The notes under the pieces are model-generated. The model did not search any database and was not told where the DNA came from. It saw only the letters and a list, made by a program, of their open reading frames with translations. A program made the translations under genes and the position numbers. From Burkholderiales bacterium (GTDB lineage Bacteria > Pseudomonadota > Gammaproteobacteria > Burkholderiales > Burkholderiaceae_C), in contig JAIXKN010000075.1 of assembly GCA_026932425.1 (NCBI GenBank), positions 1 to 46,312 of the forward strand: a stretch of 46,312 nucleotides of DNA. Reading direction: 5' to 3'. Positions 33,906 through 43,963 of this stretch are shown here, piece after piece; position 1 is the first letter of the stretch, and every line of letters begins with the position of its first letter.

Positions 33906-35069
33906 TCAAGCCTCCTCCCCCTTGGCTTGGCGCGCCGCGCCGCTGGCAAGCAGCGCGTCGATCGCGGCCGCGTCGAACCCCGCCTCGGCCAGCACGCTGC
34001 GCGTGTGCTCGCCGATCCGGGGCGCCGGGCGTGGCGGCTCGCCAACGCTGCGGTCGAAACGCGGCGCAGGTGCCGGCTGGATGCCGCCCTCGACCTCGAC
34101 GAAGGCCGCGCGCGCCTGCGCGTGGCGATGCCGCGGCGCCTCATCGAAGTCCAGTACCGGCGCGAAGCAGGCGTCGCTGCCTTCGAGCCGTTCACACCAT
34201 TCGTCGCGCGTGCGCGTGCGCATCAGCGCCGCGATCGCCTGGCGCATCGCCGGCCACTCGCGCCGGTCGTACTGCCGCTCGGCAAAGCGCGGATCGAGCC
34301 CGGTCAGGCGGACGAACTCGGCGAAGAACTTCGGTTCGAGCGGTGCCAGCGCGACCCAGCGGCCATCGGCGGTCTCGTAGCTGTCGTAGAACGGCGCGCC
34401 GCCGTCGAGCAGGTTTTCTCCCCGCGACCCGTCCCACAGGCCTGCGGCGCGCATGCCGTAGAAGAAGCCCGCAAGGGAGGCCGCGCCGTCGACCATCGCC
34501 GCATCGACGACCTGGCCCTTACCCGAGCGCTGCCGCTCGTAGATCGCTGCCATCACGCCCAGCGCGAGGTAGAGCGCGCCGCCGCCGTAGTCCCCGACCA
34601 GGTTCAGCGGTGCCACCGGAGGCCCGCCGCGCGGCCCGATCGCGTGCAGCGCGCCGCTGAGCGCGATGTAGTTGATGTCGTGCCCCGCCGCAGCGGCCAG
34701 CGGCCCGCTCTGCCCGAAGCCCGTCATCCGCCCGTAGACGAGGCGCGGGTTGCGCCCCATGCAGTCCGCAGGACCGAGGCCCAGCTTCTCGGTCACTCCT
34801 GGGCGCAGGCCCTCGATCAGCACGTCCGCGCGTTCGACGAGGCTCAGCACCGCCTCGCGCGCCGCCGGCGCCTTCAGATCCAACGCGAGCGAGCGGCGGC
34901 TGCGTCCATGCACGTCGTTGCGGCGCGGGAACTGCACGCCCAGGCCGCTGGCCTCGGTGCGATCGACCCGCACGACGTCGGCGCCCAGATCGGCCAGCAG
35001 CGTCGCGCACATCGGCACCGGGCCGATGCTGGCCAGCTCGATCACCTTCAGTCCGTGCAGGGGTCCCAT
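33906..35069 (-). CDS. Alpha-methylacyl-CoA racemase (CaiB/BaiF family)
   Basis: A 387-residue enzyme of the class III CoA-transferase fold. The racemase rather than transferase reading rests on the catalytic pair of alpha-methylacyl-CoA racemases: His130 in [12 protein letters not shown] and Asp160 in [13 protein letters not shown]. Other signs are [32 protein letters not shown] and [17 protein letters not shown]. It would interconvert 2-methylacyl-CoA epimers so that branched fatty acids can enter beta-oxidation. Start: ATG 35069, with a GAGAGGA stretch rather far upstream. The Nudix/MBL gene starts 2 bp after its stop and may hydrolyse a related CoA compound. The gene diverges from the DMT exporter. 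Confidence 0.9.
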   Translation of the reverse strand: MGPLHGLKVIELASIGPVPMCATLLADLGADVVRVDRTEASGLGVQFPRRNDVHGRSRRSLALDLKAPAAREAVLSLVERADVLIEGLRPGVTEKLGLGPADCMGRNPRLVYGRMTGFGQSGPLAAAAGHDINYIALSGALHAIGPRGGPPVAPLNLVGDYGGGALYLALGVMAAIYERQRSGKGQVVDAAMVDGAASLAGFFYGMRAAGLWDGSRGENLLDGGAPFYDSYETADGRWVALAPLEPKFFAEFVRLTGLDPRFAERQYDRREWPAMRQAIAALMRTRTRDEWCERLEGSDACFAPVLDFDEAPRHRHAQARAAFVEVEGGIQPAPAPRFDRSVGEPPRPAPRIGEHTRSVLAEAGFDAAAIDALLASGAARQAKGEEA

Positions 35070-35130
35070 CGCGTGTGCATTCCTCTCGTGGCCCAGCGGC
35101 GAAGTGTGCCGTACGCGAGAATCGCCGCCC

Positions 35131-36027
35131 GTGAGCTCTGCCTGGATGATGGTGCTCTCGTCGCTGCTGTTCGCGACGATGAGCGTGTGCGTCAAGCTCG
35201 CCTCGGCCAGCTACGGCACCGGGGAGATCGTGTTCTACCGCGGTCTCGTCGGTGCGCTGGCGGTCGGAATCCTCTACCGCGCACGCGGCGGCTCGCTTCG
35301 TACGCCCGTGCCCGGGATGCACGTCGGGCGCAGCGCCGCCGGGGTTGCAGCCATGAGCCTCTGGTTCTTCGCCCTCGGCGGCCTGCCGCTGGCCACCGCG
35401 TCGACGCTGAACTACATGTCCTCGGTCTGGATGGCCTTGTTCCTGGTCGGCGGCGCGATCATGCTCGGTGGGCGGCGCGTCGAAGGCCTGCTGGTGACCG
35501 CGGTGCTGCTGGGTTTCGTCGGCGTGGCGCTGGTGCTGCAGCCGTCGATGGATGCCACACAGATCTGGCCGGCGCTGGCCGGCGTGTTCTCGGGCGTGCT
35601 GTCGGCGCTGGCCTACCTGCAGCTGACGGCGCTCGGCCGCGTCGGCGAACCCGAGGAGCGCACCGTCTTCTATTTCAACATCGGCAGCATGGTGCTCGGC
35701 GGCGCGATCGCCGTCGCGCAGGGCCTGGGCCGGCACAGCGTGCGCGGTGTGCTGCTGCTGCTGACGATCGGCGTGCTCGCCGCAGCCGCTCAGATGCTAC
35801 TGACGCGCGCCTACACGGTCGGGCGGCCGCTGGCCAACGCGGTGCTGAACTACCTGGGCATCCTCTTCGCGTTCATCTACGGCGTGCTGCTCTTCGACGA
35901 GGGGATCTCCGCGGCGGCGATCGCCGGCGTCGTGCTCATCATCAGCGCCGGGCTGCTCAGCACGCGCGTGCGCTCACGGGCCCAGGAGCCCGAAGACACG
36001 CGCGGACGCCCTGCCGCCGGCGGCTGA
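35131..36027 (+). CDS. DMT superfamily (EamA-type) transporter
   Basis: A 298-residue inner-membrane protein with about ten hydrophobic segments in two EamA-like halves, for example [19 protein letters not shown], then [20 protein letters not shown], and in the second half [19 protein letters not shown]. Members export small metabolites such as amino acids; the cargo here cannot be named. The start is GTG 35131; ATG 35146 in frame is an alternative. The gene is divergent from the racemase, with a 61-bp gap for both promoters. A charged tail ([14 protein letters not shown]) ends the protein. The small YdhR-like gene follows 70 bp later. Confidence 0.87.
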   Translation: MSSAWMMVLSSLLFATMSVCVKLASASYGTGEIVFYRGLVGALAVGILYRARGGSLRTPVPGMHVGRSAAGVAAMSLWFFALGGLPLATASTLNYMSSVWMALFLVGGAIMLGGRRVEGLLVTAVLLGFVGVALVLQPSMDATQIWPALAGVFSGVLSALAYLQLTALGRVGEPEERTVFYFNIGSMVLGGAIAVAQGLGRHSVRGVLLLLTIGVLAAAAQMLLTRAYTVGRPLANAVLNYLGILFAFIYGVLLFDEGISAAAIAGVVLIISAGLLSTRVRSRAQEPEDTRGRPAAGG

Positions 36028-36097
36028 AGGCGCGCGGCGGTGGGGCCTGCGCGGCGATTGCACAATGGCGCATTCCCCGCGCATCCGGAGGCCGGCG

Positions 36098-36445
36098 ATG
36101 TTCACCGAATACGTGCTCTTCGATCTTCCCGCGGGCATGCCGCGCGAGACGGTGATCGCCGGCATGCACGAGGTCGCGCCGCGCTGGCGCCAGGAACCCC
36201 AACTCGTGCGCAAGACCTTCATCTACGACGAACGGGCGGGCGTGGCGGGCGCTTTCTACCTCTGGCTGGACCGCGCCGCGGCCGAGGCCGCTCACGACGA
36301 GGCCTGGCGCGCACGCATCCGCGCGCATTACGGAAGCGAGCCGCGCATCCGATACTTCGAAACGCCGCTGGTCGTCGACAACGCGCTCGGCCGCGTGATC
36401 GAGGCCGGCGATGCGCGTACCGCTGCGCCAACGCCGGACCGATAG
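36098..36445 (+). CDS. Small YdhR-like dimeric alpha/beta-barrel protein
   Basis: A 115-residue cytoplasmic protein. The pattern of strand ([11 protein letters not shown]), helix ([17 protein letters not shown]), [26 protein letters not shown] and a late strand ([11 protein letters not shown]) resembles the YdhR group of putative monooxygenases with a ferredoxin-like fold. The similarity is by pattern only. ATG 36098 has GGAGG 8 nt upstream, a strong site that fixes the start. It follows the DMT transporter by 70 bp and precedes fabA by 157 bp on the same strand. Biological role unknown. Confidence 0.7.
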   Translation: MFTEYVLFDLPAGMPRETVIAGMHEVAPRWRQEPQLVRKTFIYDERAGVAGAFYLWLDRAAAEAAHDEAWRARIRAHYGSEPRIRYFETPLVVDNALGRVIEAGDARTAAPTPDR

Positions 36446-36602
36446 TGATCTCCTGCGGCATCCCGTGAAGGAGGGTTCGGGTCGGCGGCAGGTGCTGGCA
36501 GAATGGCGGTGCGCGACACCGAGACGCCGTGCCGATCGTCACGGCCGGCGCACGACATCCGCCCGACTCGTCCCGACTCTTCCCGAGAGACCGCACCGCC
36601 TC

Positions 36603-37150
36603 ATGACCACCTCTTCGCCGCGCCCGAGTCAACGTGAGCTCGGTCGCCATGCCTACAGCCGCGAAGACCTGCTGGCCTGCGGTCATGGCGAGCTCTTCGG
36701 GCCCGGCAATGCGAGGTTGCCGCTGCCGAACATGCTGATGTTCGACCGCATCGTGCACATCGACGACCAGGGCGGCACACATGGCAAGGGCCGCATCGAA
36801 GCCGAGCTCGACGTGCATCCCGACCTCTGGTTCTTCGATTGCCACTTCGAGACCGATCCGGTGATGCCGGGCTGCCTCGGGCTCGACGCGCTCTGGCAGC
36901 TCGTGGGCTTCTGGCTCGGCTGGCGCGGCAATCCCGGCCGCGGCCGGGCACTCGGCGCCGGCGAGATCAAGTTCTTCGGCCAGGTGCTGCCAACCGTGTC
37001 CAGGGTGACTTACCGCCTCGACCTCAAGCGCGTCATCGAGCGCAAGCTGGTGATGGGGATCGCCGACGGCCACGTGCTCGCCGACGGACGCGAGATCTAC
37101 AGCGCGTCCGACCTCAAGGTCGGGCTCTTCACCTCGACCGAGGATTTCTG

Positions 37151-37151
<1 letters not shown>
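36603..37151 (+). CDS. fabA: FabA, 3-hydroxydecanoyl-ACP dehydratase/isomerase
   Basis: A 182-residue cytoplasmic enzyme of fatty acid synthesis. It dehydrates 3-hydroxydecanoyl-ACP and isomerises the double bond, the entry point to unsaturated fatty acids. The catalytic pair is His81 ([14 protein letters not shown]) and Asp95 (LGLDALWQL). [23 protein letters not shown] and SDLKVGLF are family landmarks. It is about ten residues longer than E. coli FabA at the N-terminus. ATG 36603 is the start. The stop shares one base with the fabB start (TGATG), so the two are translated together. This is the standard fabAB arrangement. Confidence 0.95.
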
Positions 37152-38365
<1,214 letters not shown>

Positions 38366-38491
38366 CCCGGCGCTCCGCGCTGGTCTCATCGCACCAGTAG
38401 CACGGCACCGGCCGTTCGCGCCCCGGGCGCAGTTCGTGCATCATGCTCGGTGTCGTGGCCATGGGCCAAGCCTTGCAGCAAAGGAGACCCT

Positions 38492-38926
38492 ATGTACAAG
38501 CGCATCCTCGTCCCCACCGACGGCTCCGAAATCACCGCGAAGGCCGTGCAGACGGCGGTCTCGATGGCCAAGCTCTGCGGCGCCGAACTCTCGGTGATCG
38601 CGGTCAAGGAGCCTTTCCCCTACAGCGCGATCTCGGAAATGCAGCCGGTGCCGCCGCAGGAGTTCTTCGACGCGCAGGAGCGCATCGCCTCCGCCAACGT
38701 GCAGACCGTACTCACGGCCGCCGCTGCGGCCGGAGTCAAGGCCGACGGCCACACGGTCGAAGCCTTGCACGCCTGGGAGGCGATCCTCGACCATGCCAAG
38801 ACCCAGGCTTGCGACCTGATCGTGATGGCCTCGCACGGGCGCCGCGGCGTCTCGGCGCTGCTGCTGGGCAGCGAGACGCAGAAGGTGCTGACGCACGGCA
38901 CGCTGCCGGTGCTGGTCGTGCGCTGA
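38492..38926 (+). CDS. Universal stress protein, UspA family
   Basis: A 144-residue cytoplasmic single-domain Usp protein. The N-terminal KRILVPTDGSE strand and the C-terminal ATP-binding pattern, MASHGRRGVSALLLGSETQ (a G-2x-G-9x-G-S/T type) followed by LPVLVVR, are both present. So it is of the nucleotide-binding subclass. ATG 38492 has AAAGGAGA upstream, a strong ribosome site. Such proteins help survival under starvation or oxidative stress; no partner is indicated. It ends 18 bp from the convergent ZIP transporter gene. Confidence 0.93.
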   Translation: MYKRILVPTDGSEITAKAVQTAVSMAKLCGAELSVIAVKEPFPYSAISEMQPVPPQEFFDAQERIASANVQTVLTAAAAAGVKADGHTVEALHAWEAILDHAKTQACDLIVMASHGRRGVSALLLGSETQKVLTHGTLPVLVVR

Positions 38927-38944
38927 GCCGGCGCGCGCCCGGGC

Positions 38945-39727
38945 TCAGTGTGCGTGCCGCAGCTGGCCGATGAGTGCCGCCGCGCCCAGGCCGGCGGCGA
39001 TCCAGACGATCTGGCTCAGGGTCTCGCGCCACGGCAGGCGGCGCTGCAGCTGCGGCATCAGGTCGGCAACGGCGACGTAGACGAAGCTGCTCGACGCGAT
39101 CACGAGCAGGAAGGGAAAGGCCTCTTCCCAGGGGCCGACGACGAAATAGCCGACCACGCCGCCAAGTACGGCGGCCAGGCCCGAGAGCGCGTTGTAGGCC
39201 AGCGCACGCGCACGCGACAGCCCCGCGTTCAGCAGCACGATGTAGTCGCCGACCTCCTGCGGGATCTCGTGCGCGACGATCGCGATCGCGGTCGCCAGGC
39301 CCAGGTGCCGGTCGACGAGAAAGGCCGCGGCGATGATCACGCCGTCGCTGAAGTTGTGGATGCTGTCGCCCACCAGCACCGCCAGCCCGCCGCGGCCGGC
39401 CTGCTCCGCGTCGAAGCCGTGGTGGTGCCCATGGTGCGGATGGTCGCCCTCGTGATGGTGGCCGTGCCGATAGAGCTCGGCCTTCTCGAGCAGGAAGAAG
39501 GCAAGCAGCCCCGCCAGCAGCGTGCCAAAGAGCGCCTGCGGGCGGGCGTGCCCTTCGAAGGCCTCCGGCAGCACCTGCAGCAGCGCCGTGCCGAGCAGGA
39601 TGCCGGTGGACAGGCTCACGAGGCTGCGCACGAGCCGTGCGAGCACGCCGACGCTGACCGCGGCGGCGATGAGAACCGACAGCAGGCCGCCGGCCAGGGT
39701 CGCGATGATGATGTAGACGAGGGTCAT
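38945..39727 (-). CDS. ZIP family divalent metal transporter
   Basis: A 260-residue inner-membrane protein with about eight hydrophobic segments, taking up zinc or another divalent metal. The metal path is seen in GDSIHNFSDGVIIAA (HNxxDG) and VAHEIPQEVGDY (HEIPQE), the paired ZIP signatures. Between segments 3 and 4 lies a His-rich loop (HGHHHEGDHPHHGHHHG, about 88-104) that would bind metal in the cytoplasm. Start ATG 39727. Its neighbours give no hint of regulation; no Zur-like site was recognised by eye. Confidence 0.92.
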   Translation of the reverse strand: MTLVYIIIATLAGGLLSVLIAAAVSVGVLARLVRSLVSLSTGILLGTALLQVLPEAFEGHARPQALFGTLLAGLLAFFLLEKAELYRHGHHHEGDHPHHGHHHGFDAEQAGRGGLAVLVGDSIHNFSDGVIIAAAFLVDRHLGLATAIAIVAHEIPQEVGDYIVLLNAGLSRARALAYNALSGLAAVLGGVVGYFVVGPWEEAFPFLLVIASSSFVYVAVADLMPQLQRRLPWRETLSQIVWIAAGLGAAALIGQLRHAH

Positions 39728-39816
39728 GCCGATGGCGCACTCCCGGCGCGGCGCAGCGCGCTGCGCGCCTGCGGGCAGGATTCAGGCTGCTGCGCTGCCG
39801 CTTGCGTTCCTTGCAC

Positions 39817-40683
39817 TCAGGCCAGGTAGCGCGCGAACCACGCCTGCAGCCGCTTCCAGCCGTCCTCGGCCGCAGCCTGGCGGTAGCTCGGCCGGTAGTC
39901 GGCGTGGAAGGCGTGCGGCGCGTCGGGGTAGAGGACGATCTCGCTGGCCGTGTTCCCGGCTTCGCGCAGCGCCTTCCTCATCTGCTCGACGCTCTCGACC
40001 GGAATGCCGGCATCGGCGCCGCCGTAGAGACCGAGGATCGGCGCCTTGATCGCGCCAACGAGGTCGATCGGGTTCTTCGGTGCCAGCGCGCTGCCCTGCC
40101 CGCTCAGCCGCCCGTACCACGCGACGCCGGCCTTCAGCGCCGGGTTGTGTGCCGCGTAGAGCCAGGTGACGCGCCCGCCCCAGCAGAAGCCGGTGATGCC
40201 CAGCCGCGCCGCGTCCGCACCCTGTGCGCGCGCCCAGGCGACACAGGCGTCCAGGTCCTGCATCACCTGCGCGTCGGGAACCTTGGCGATCACCTCGCTC
40301 ATCAACCGCGCGATCTCGCGGTAGGACTTGGCATCCCCCTGGCGGACGAAGAGTTCGGGCGCGACCGCGAAGCAGCCCGCGTGTGCCAGCCGGCGCGCGA
40401 CGTCGCCGATGTACTCGTGCACGCCGAAGATCTCGCTGACCACGAGCACCAGCGGCGCATCGGCCTTGGCAGCCGGCGCGGCGCGGTACGCCGGCATCCG
40501 GAAATCGCCCACGGGGATCGTCACCTCGCCCGCGACCAGACCGTCGGCCGAGGTGCGGACCTGCGTCTGCGCGACCACCGGCAGCACCGCCGCGGCAAAG
40601 CCGCTGCCCACCGAAGTGCGCATGAAGCCGCGGCGCGAGAAGTCGCGCGCAGGGACGAGGCTGTCGAGGTCCTGCTGGATCAT
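39817..40683 (-). CDS. Dienelactone hydrolase family protein with Tat signal
   Basis: A 288-residue alpha/beta hydrolase of the dienelactone hydrolase family, which uses Cys rather than Ser. The N-terminus has a twin-arginine motif, SRRGFMRTS (Arg17-Arg18), and a hydrophobic stretch ending PVVAQ, so the enzyme is probably exported folded. The triad is Cys167 in GFCWGGRVT, Asp in YGGADAGIP, and His in APHAFHADYRPSY. SEIFGVHEYIGDVARRLA is a family landmark. The periplasmic placing is unusual for the chlorocatechol enzymes and suggests another ester or lactone substrate. Start ATG 40683. The next gene, on the plus strand, begins 140 bp away. Confidence 0.9.
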   Translation of the reverse strand: MIQQDLDSLVPARDFSRRGFMRTSVGSGFAAAVLPVVAQTQVRTSADGLVAGEVTIPVGDFRMPAYRAAPAAKADAPLVLVVSEIFGVHEYIGDVARRLAHAGCFAVAPELFVRQGDAKSYREIARLMSEVIAKVPDAQVMQDLDACVAWARAQGADAARLGITGFCWGGRVTWLYAAHNPALKAGVAWYGRLSGQGSALAPKNPIDLVGAIKAPILGLYGGADAGIPVESVEQMRKALREAGNTASEIVLYPDAPHAFHADYRPSYRQAAAEDGWKRLQAWFARYLA

Positions 40684-40823
40684 GCGGGGGCTCCGGGCTG
40701 GCGCGATGGCTTGGGCGGTGATGGCGGCCGATTGTAGGAATCAGCCCGCATCCCTGCGCTCGACGCCGAGAGAGGCACGGGGCGCAAGCCTCGGAGCGCA
40801 GCGACTGGGGCATCATCGCCGTC

Positions 40824-41951
40824 GTGAAAGCGCAGAACGCGTCCGATTCCGACGCCGTGCACTGGGTGCACGATGCCGGGCGCTGGCAGCTCCTGCTGCA
40901 GGGCGACTGGCGCGGCCGCACGCTGCCGCTGCCGGCGCCGCCCGTTCCCGGGCCGGCACCGGGCGAGCACATCGTCGTCAGCGGCCAGGCGCTCAGCGGC
41001 TGGGACCACGACGCGGCGCCGCGCTTGTGGGGCCTGCTCGCGCCGCTGCGGCGCGCGGGCGCCGTGGTCGACCTCGGCGCACTGCCCGACGCCCTGCGCG
41101 CACCGCTGGAGCTGGCGCTGCCCGCGCCGGACAGCCCCCAGGAGCAGGTGCCCGAGCATGTCGACGAAGGCGGCATCCTCGCCAGGCTGCGCGCGGGCTG
41201 GGAGGACGCGCTGCAGACCGCGGCCTTCGTCGGCGAAGTCACGCTCTCGCTCGGACGCCTCGTGCGCGGCAAGGCGATGATGCGCGCGTCGGACTATTTC
41301 CGGCAGCTCGACCTCGTCGGCCCGATGTCGCTGCCGATCGTCTCGCTGACCTGCTTCCTGATCGGGCTGATGCTGGCCTACATGGGCGGCGCGCAGCTCG
41401 AGCGCATCGGCGCGCAGAGCTTCATCGCCGACGTCGTCACCGTGGGCATGGTGCGTGAACTCGCCGGGCTGATGACCGGGGTGATCCTCGCCGGCCGCGT
41501 CGGCGCCGCCTTCGCGGCACAGCTCGGCACGATGCGCGCCAACGAGGAGATCGATGCGCTCAGGGCGCTGGGCGTCGACCCCTTCGACTACCTCGTGCTG
41601 CCCCGCCTGCTGGCGATGCTGACGGTCGCGCCGCTGCTGATCGCGTACGCGGCGCTGGTCGGCGTGCTCGCCGGACTGCCGCCGGTGGTCGGCATCTACG
41701 GCGTGCCGGCCTGGGAATACCTGCACAAGAGCCGCGAGGCGCTGACCTGGACGCATTTGTGGATCGGGCTCTTCAAGGGCACGATGTACATCGGGCTCGT
41801 CGCGCTGGCGGGCTGCCGCGAAGGCCTGCACGCCGGTCGCGACGCGCAATCCGTCGGCACGGCGACGACGACCGCCGTCGTCAAGGGGCTGCTGTGGATC
41901 GTGATCGCGGCCTCGGCGAGCACCGTGCTCTTCCAGAGCCTGGGCTTCTGA
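40824..41951 (+). CDS. MlaE-type ABC permease with N-terminal STAS-like region
   Basis: A 375-residue inner-membrane permease of the lipid-transport Mla/Mce class. The first 115 residues are hydrophilic and look like a STAS-type domain found in many proteobacterial members. The MlaE domain follows (about 135-375), with LVGPMSLPIVSLTCFLIG, QLERIGAQSFIADVVTVGMVRE-type region, VILAGRVGAAFAAQLGTM and NEEIDALRALGVDP. It would move phospholipids between the inner and outer membranes with the ATPase, MCE protein and lipoprotein that follow. The start is GTG 40824; there is no strong ribosome site. The gap to the ATPase gene is 19 bp. Confidence 0.9.
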   Translation: MKAQNASDSDAVHWVHDAGRWQLLLQGDWRGRTLPLPAPPVPGPAPGEHIVVSGQALSGWDHDAAPRLWGLLAPLRRAGAVVDLGALPDALRAPLELALPAPDSPQEQVPEHVDEGGILARLRAGWEDALQTAAFVGEVTLSLGRLVRGKAMMRASDYFRQLDLVGPMSLPIVSLTCFLIGLMLAYMGGAQLERIGAQSFIADVVTVGMVRELAGLMTGVILAGRVGAAFAAQLGTMRANEEIDALRALGVDPFDYLVLPRLLAMLTVAPLLIAYAALVGVLAGLPPVVGIYGVPAWEYLHKSREALTWTHLWIGLFKGTMYIGLVALAGCREGLHAGRDAQSVGTATTTAVVKGLLWIVIAASASTVLFQSLGF

Positions 41952-41970
41952 GCACGGAGACCCGCGGATC

Positions 41971-42783
41971 ATGAACGCCGCTTCGACTGCCGCTCCAACT
42001 GCCGCTTCGACCGCCGCGGCCAGCATCCCGGCTCCGGCCGCCCCGCTGGTGCGCGTCGTCGGGCTGACGATGGCTTTCGGCGACGAGGTCGTGCAGCGCA
42101 ACCTCGATTTCGACATCCGCCGCGATGAGGTGCTGGCGATCGTCGGTGCCAGCGGCTGCGGCAAGAGCACGCTGCTGCGGCACCTGATCGGGCTGCAGGA
42201 GCCGGCGGCCGGACAGGTGCTCTACGGCGATCAGGATCTGCACCGGGCCGACGACGAGACGCTCGCCAGCTTGCGCCGCAGCTTCGGCGTGATGTTCCAG
42301 GCCGGGGCGCTGTGGAGCTCGATGACGGTCGGCGAGAACGTCATGCTCCCGCTGCGCCTGTTCAGCCACAAACCCGCGGCAGAACGCGCTCGGATCGCGC
42401 GCTGGAAGCTCGCGCTCGTCGGTCTCGAAGGCGCCTTCGAGCTCGAGCCCGCGGAGCTCAGCGGCGGCATGCGCAAGCGCGCGGCGATCGCGCGGGCGCT
42501 GGCGCTGGACCCGCAGCTGCTGTACCTCGACGAACCCTCATCGGGGCTCGACCCGTTCAGTGCCGCGCGGCTCGACGGCCTCATACTCAACCTGCGCCGC
42601 AACCTGGGCACGACGGTGGTGATGGTCAGCCACTCGATCGAGAGCGTGTTCGCGGTCGCCGACCGGTTGCTCTACCTGGACCACATGGAAAAGACGATGA
42701 CTGCGCTCGACGCGCCGCGCGTGCTCGCCGAGACCGGCCCCGAACGCGTGCGCGCCTTCCTGCACCGCCGGAGCCAGCCGTGA
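41971..42783 (+). CDS. MlaF-type ABC transporter ATPase
   Basis: A 270-residue ATPase that drives the MlaE-type permease. It has Walker A GASGCGKST (59-67), the Q loop in MFQAGALWSSMTVGENV, the signature LSGGMRKR, Walker B LLYLDEP and the switch His in VMVSHSIE. GALWSSMTVGENVMLPL is typical of the Mla branch. The first 25 residues are an Ala/Thr/Ser-rich extension of low complexity. ATG 41971 is the start, and the stop overlaps the MCE gene start by 4 bp (GTGA), so the two are coupled. Confidence 0.94.
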   Translation: MNAASTAAPTAASTAAASIPAPAAPLVRVVGLTMAFGDEVVQRNLDFDIRRDEVLAIVGASGCGKSTLLRHLIGLQEPAAGQVLYGDQDLHRADDETLASLRRSFGVMFQAGALWSSMTVGENVMLPLRLFSHKPAAERARIARWKLALVGLEGAFELEPAELSGGMRKRAAIARALALDPQLLYLDEPSSGLDPFSAARLDGLILNLRRNLGTTVVMVSHSIESVFAVADRLLYLDHMEKTMTALDAPRVLAETGPERVRAFLHRRSQP

Positions 42784-43862
42784 AGCGCCGCGCCAGTCCG
42801 ACGCGGATCGGCCTGTTCATGCTCGGCGCGATCGCCGTGCTGGTCGCCGCGGTCGTGATGATCAGCCGCGGCGGCCTGCTCGCCGACCGACAGCGCGCGC
42901 TCGCCTATTTCGAGGGCTCGGTCTACGGCCTGCAGCTCGGTGCGCCGGTCGTGCTGCGCGGGGTGCGCCTGGGCAGCGTCGTCGGCGTCGGCGTCGTCTA
43001 CGAAGGGCAGCCGGGCAGGTATGCGGTGCCGGTGGAGATCGAGATCGACCGCGGCCTCATCGGCAGCATCACCGGCAGCCCCGGCCAGGTCACGGTCGAA
43101 GCGCTCGTGCAGCAAGGCATGACGGCGCAGCTGAGCACGCAGAGCCTGCTGACCGGGCTGCTCTACGTCGACCTCGATCTCGGGCGCGGGGCGCCCGGCA
43201 ACGCTTCCGGCGCGGCCTCCGCCTCGGCACCGAAGTCCGTCGCACCACGCGCCGGCGCGGCACCGTTGCCGCTGATCCCGACCCGGCCGACCCCGCTGCA
43301 GGCGCTGCAGCGCAGGCTGCAGGACGTCGACGTCGACGCGCTGCTGGCCGACATCACCGGCGCCGCGGCCGGCGCACGCGCGCTGGTGACGAACCCGCGG
43401 CTGCAGCAGACGATCGACGAACTCGCGCAGGCCGGCAGCGACCTGCGCCAGCTGCTCGCGCGGCTGGACCGTCGCGTCGACCCCTTGGCCGATGCGGTGC
43501 ACGGCACGCTGCAGGCCTCGCACAAGGCGGCAACATCGATTTCCACGGGCCTGGCCCATTCCGCCGATGCGGTGGACCGGGTCGGCCGTGCGGCCGATCG
43601 CGTCAGTGCGACGATGGAACGCTTCGATCGCCTGGCCGACAACGCGACGCCGTTGCTGGAGAGCGCGCGCAAGACCGCCGACGAGCTGACGCGCACCGCG
43701 CAGGCGCTGCGTCAGGCAACGATCGACGACGACGGCACGCTGCCGCGCATCGAGGAGGCGGCACACGAGCTCTCGCGTGCGGCGCGCGCGGTGCGCGAAC
43801 TGGCCGACCTGCTCGAACGCCAGCCCGAGGCGCTGCTGCGCGGCCGCGTCGCAGGGCCGTGA
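42780..43862 (+). CDS. MCE-domain (MlaD/PqiB-like) lipid transport protein
   Basis: A 360-residue protein anchored by one N-terminal helix (about 10-30, IGLFMLGAIAVLVAAVVM), with an MCE domain in the periplasm (about 38-135: ALAYFEGSVYGLQLGAPV, VLRGVRLGSVVGVGV). MCE proteins form rings that pass phospholipids. The long C-terminal half (about 175-345) is helical and coiled-coil-like, with repeated pseudo-heptads, as in longer Mce/Pqi proteins. The linker is Ala/Ser/Pro rich. The start is GTG 42780, overlapping the ATPase stop. It is longer than E. coli MlaD (183 aa), so naming it MlaD would be loose. Confidence 0.9.
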   Translation: MKRRASPTRIGLFMLGAIAVLVAAVVMISRGGLLADRQRALAYFEGSVYGLQLGAPVVLRGVRLGSVVGVGVVYEGQPGRYAVPVEIEIDRGLIGSITGSPGQVTVEALVQQGMTAQLSTQSLLTGLLYVDLDLGRGAPGNASGAASASAPKSVAPRAGAAPLPLIPTRPTPLQALQRRLQDVDVDALLADITGAAAGARALVTNPRLQQTIDELAQAGSDLRQLLARLDRRVDPLADAVHGTLQASHKAATSISTGLAHSADAVDRVGRAADRVSATMERFDRLADNATPLLESARKTADELTRTAQALRQATIDDDGTLPRIEEAAHELSRAARAVRELADLLERQPEALLRGRVAGP

Positions 43863-43963
43863 GTCCGGCGATCGGTCGATCCGCCCGCCGCCATCGACCC
43901 CCACGTTGTGCTCCGAACGCCCACTGTCCGAACGTCGACCCCGATCACGAAGCCCGCAGCACC

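Noticed and set aside
33906-35069. Formyl-CoA or other class III CoA-transferase
   Set aside because: The His130/Asp160 pair in AGHDINY and GDYGGG contexts matches racemases, and the transferase catalytic Asp region is not evident.
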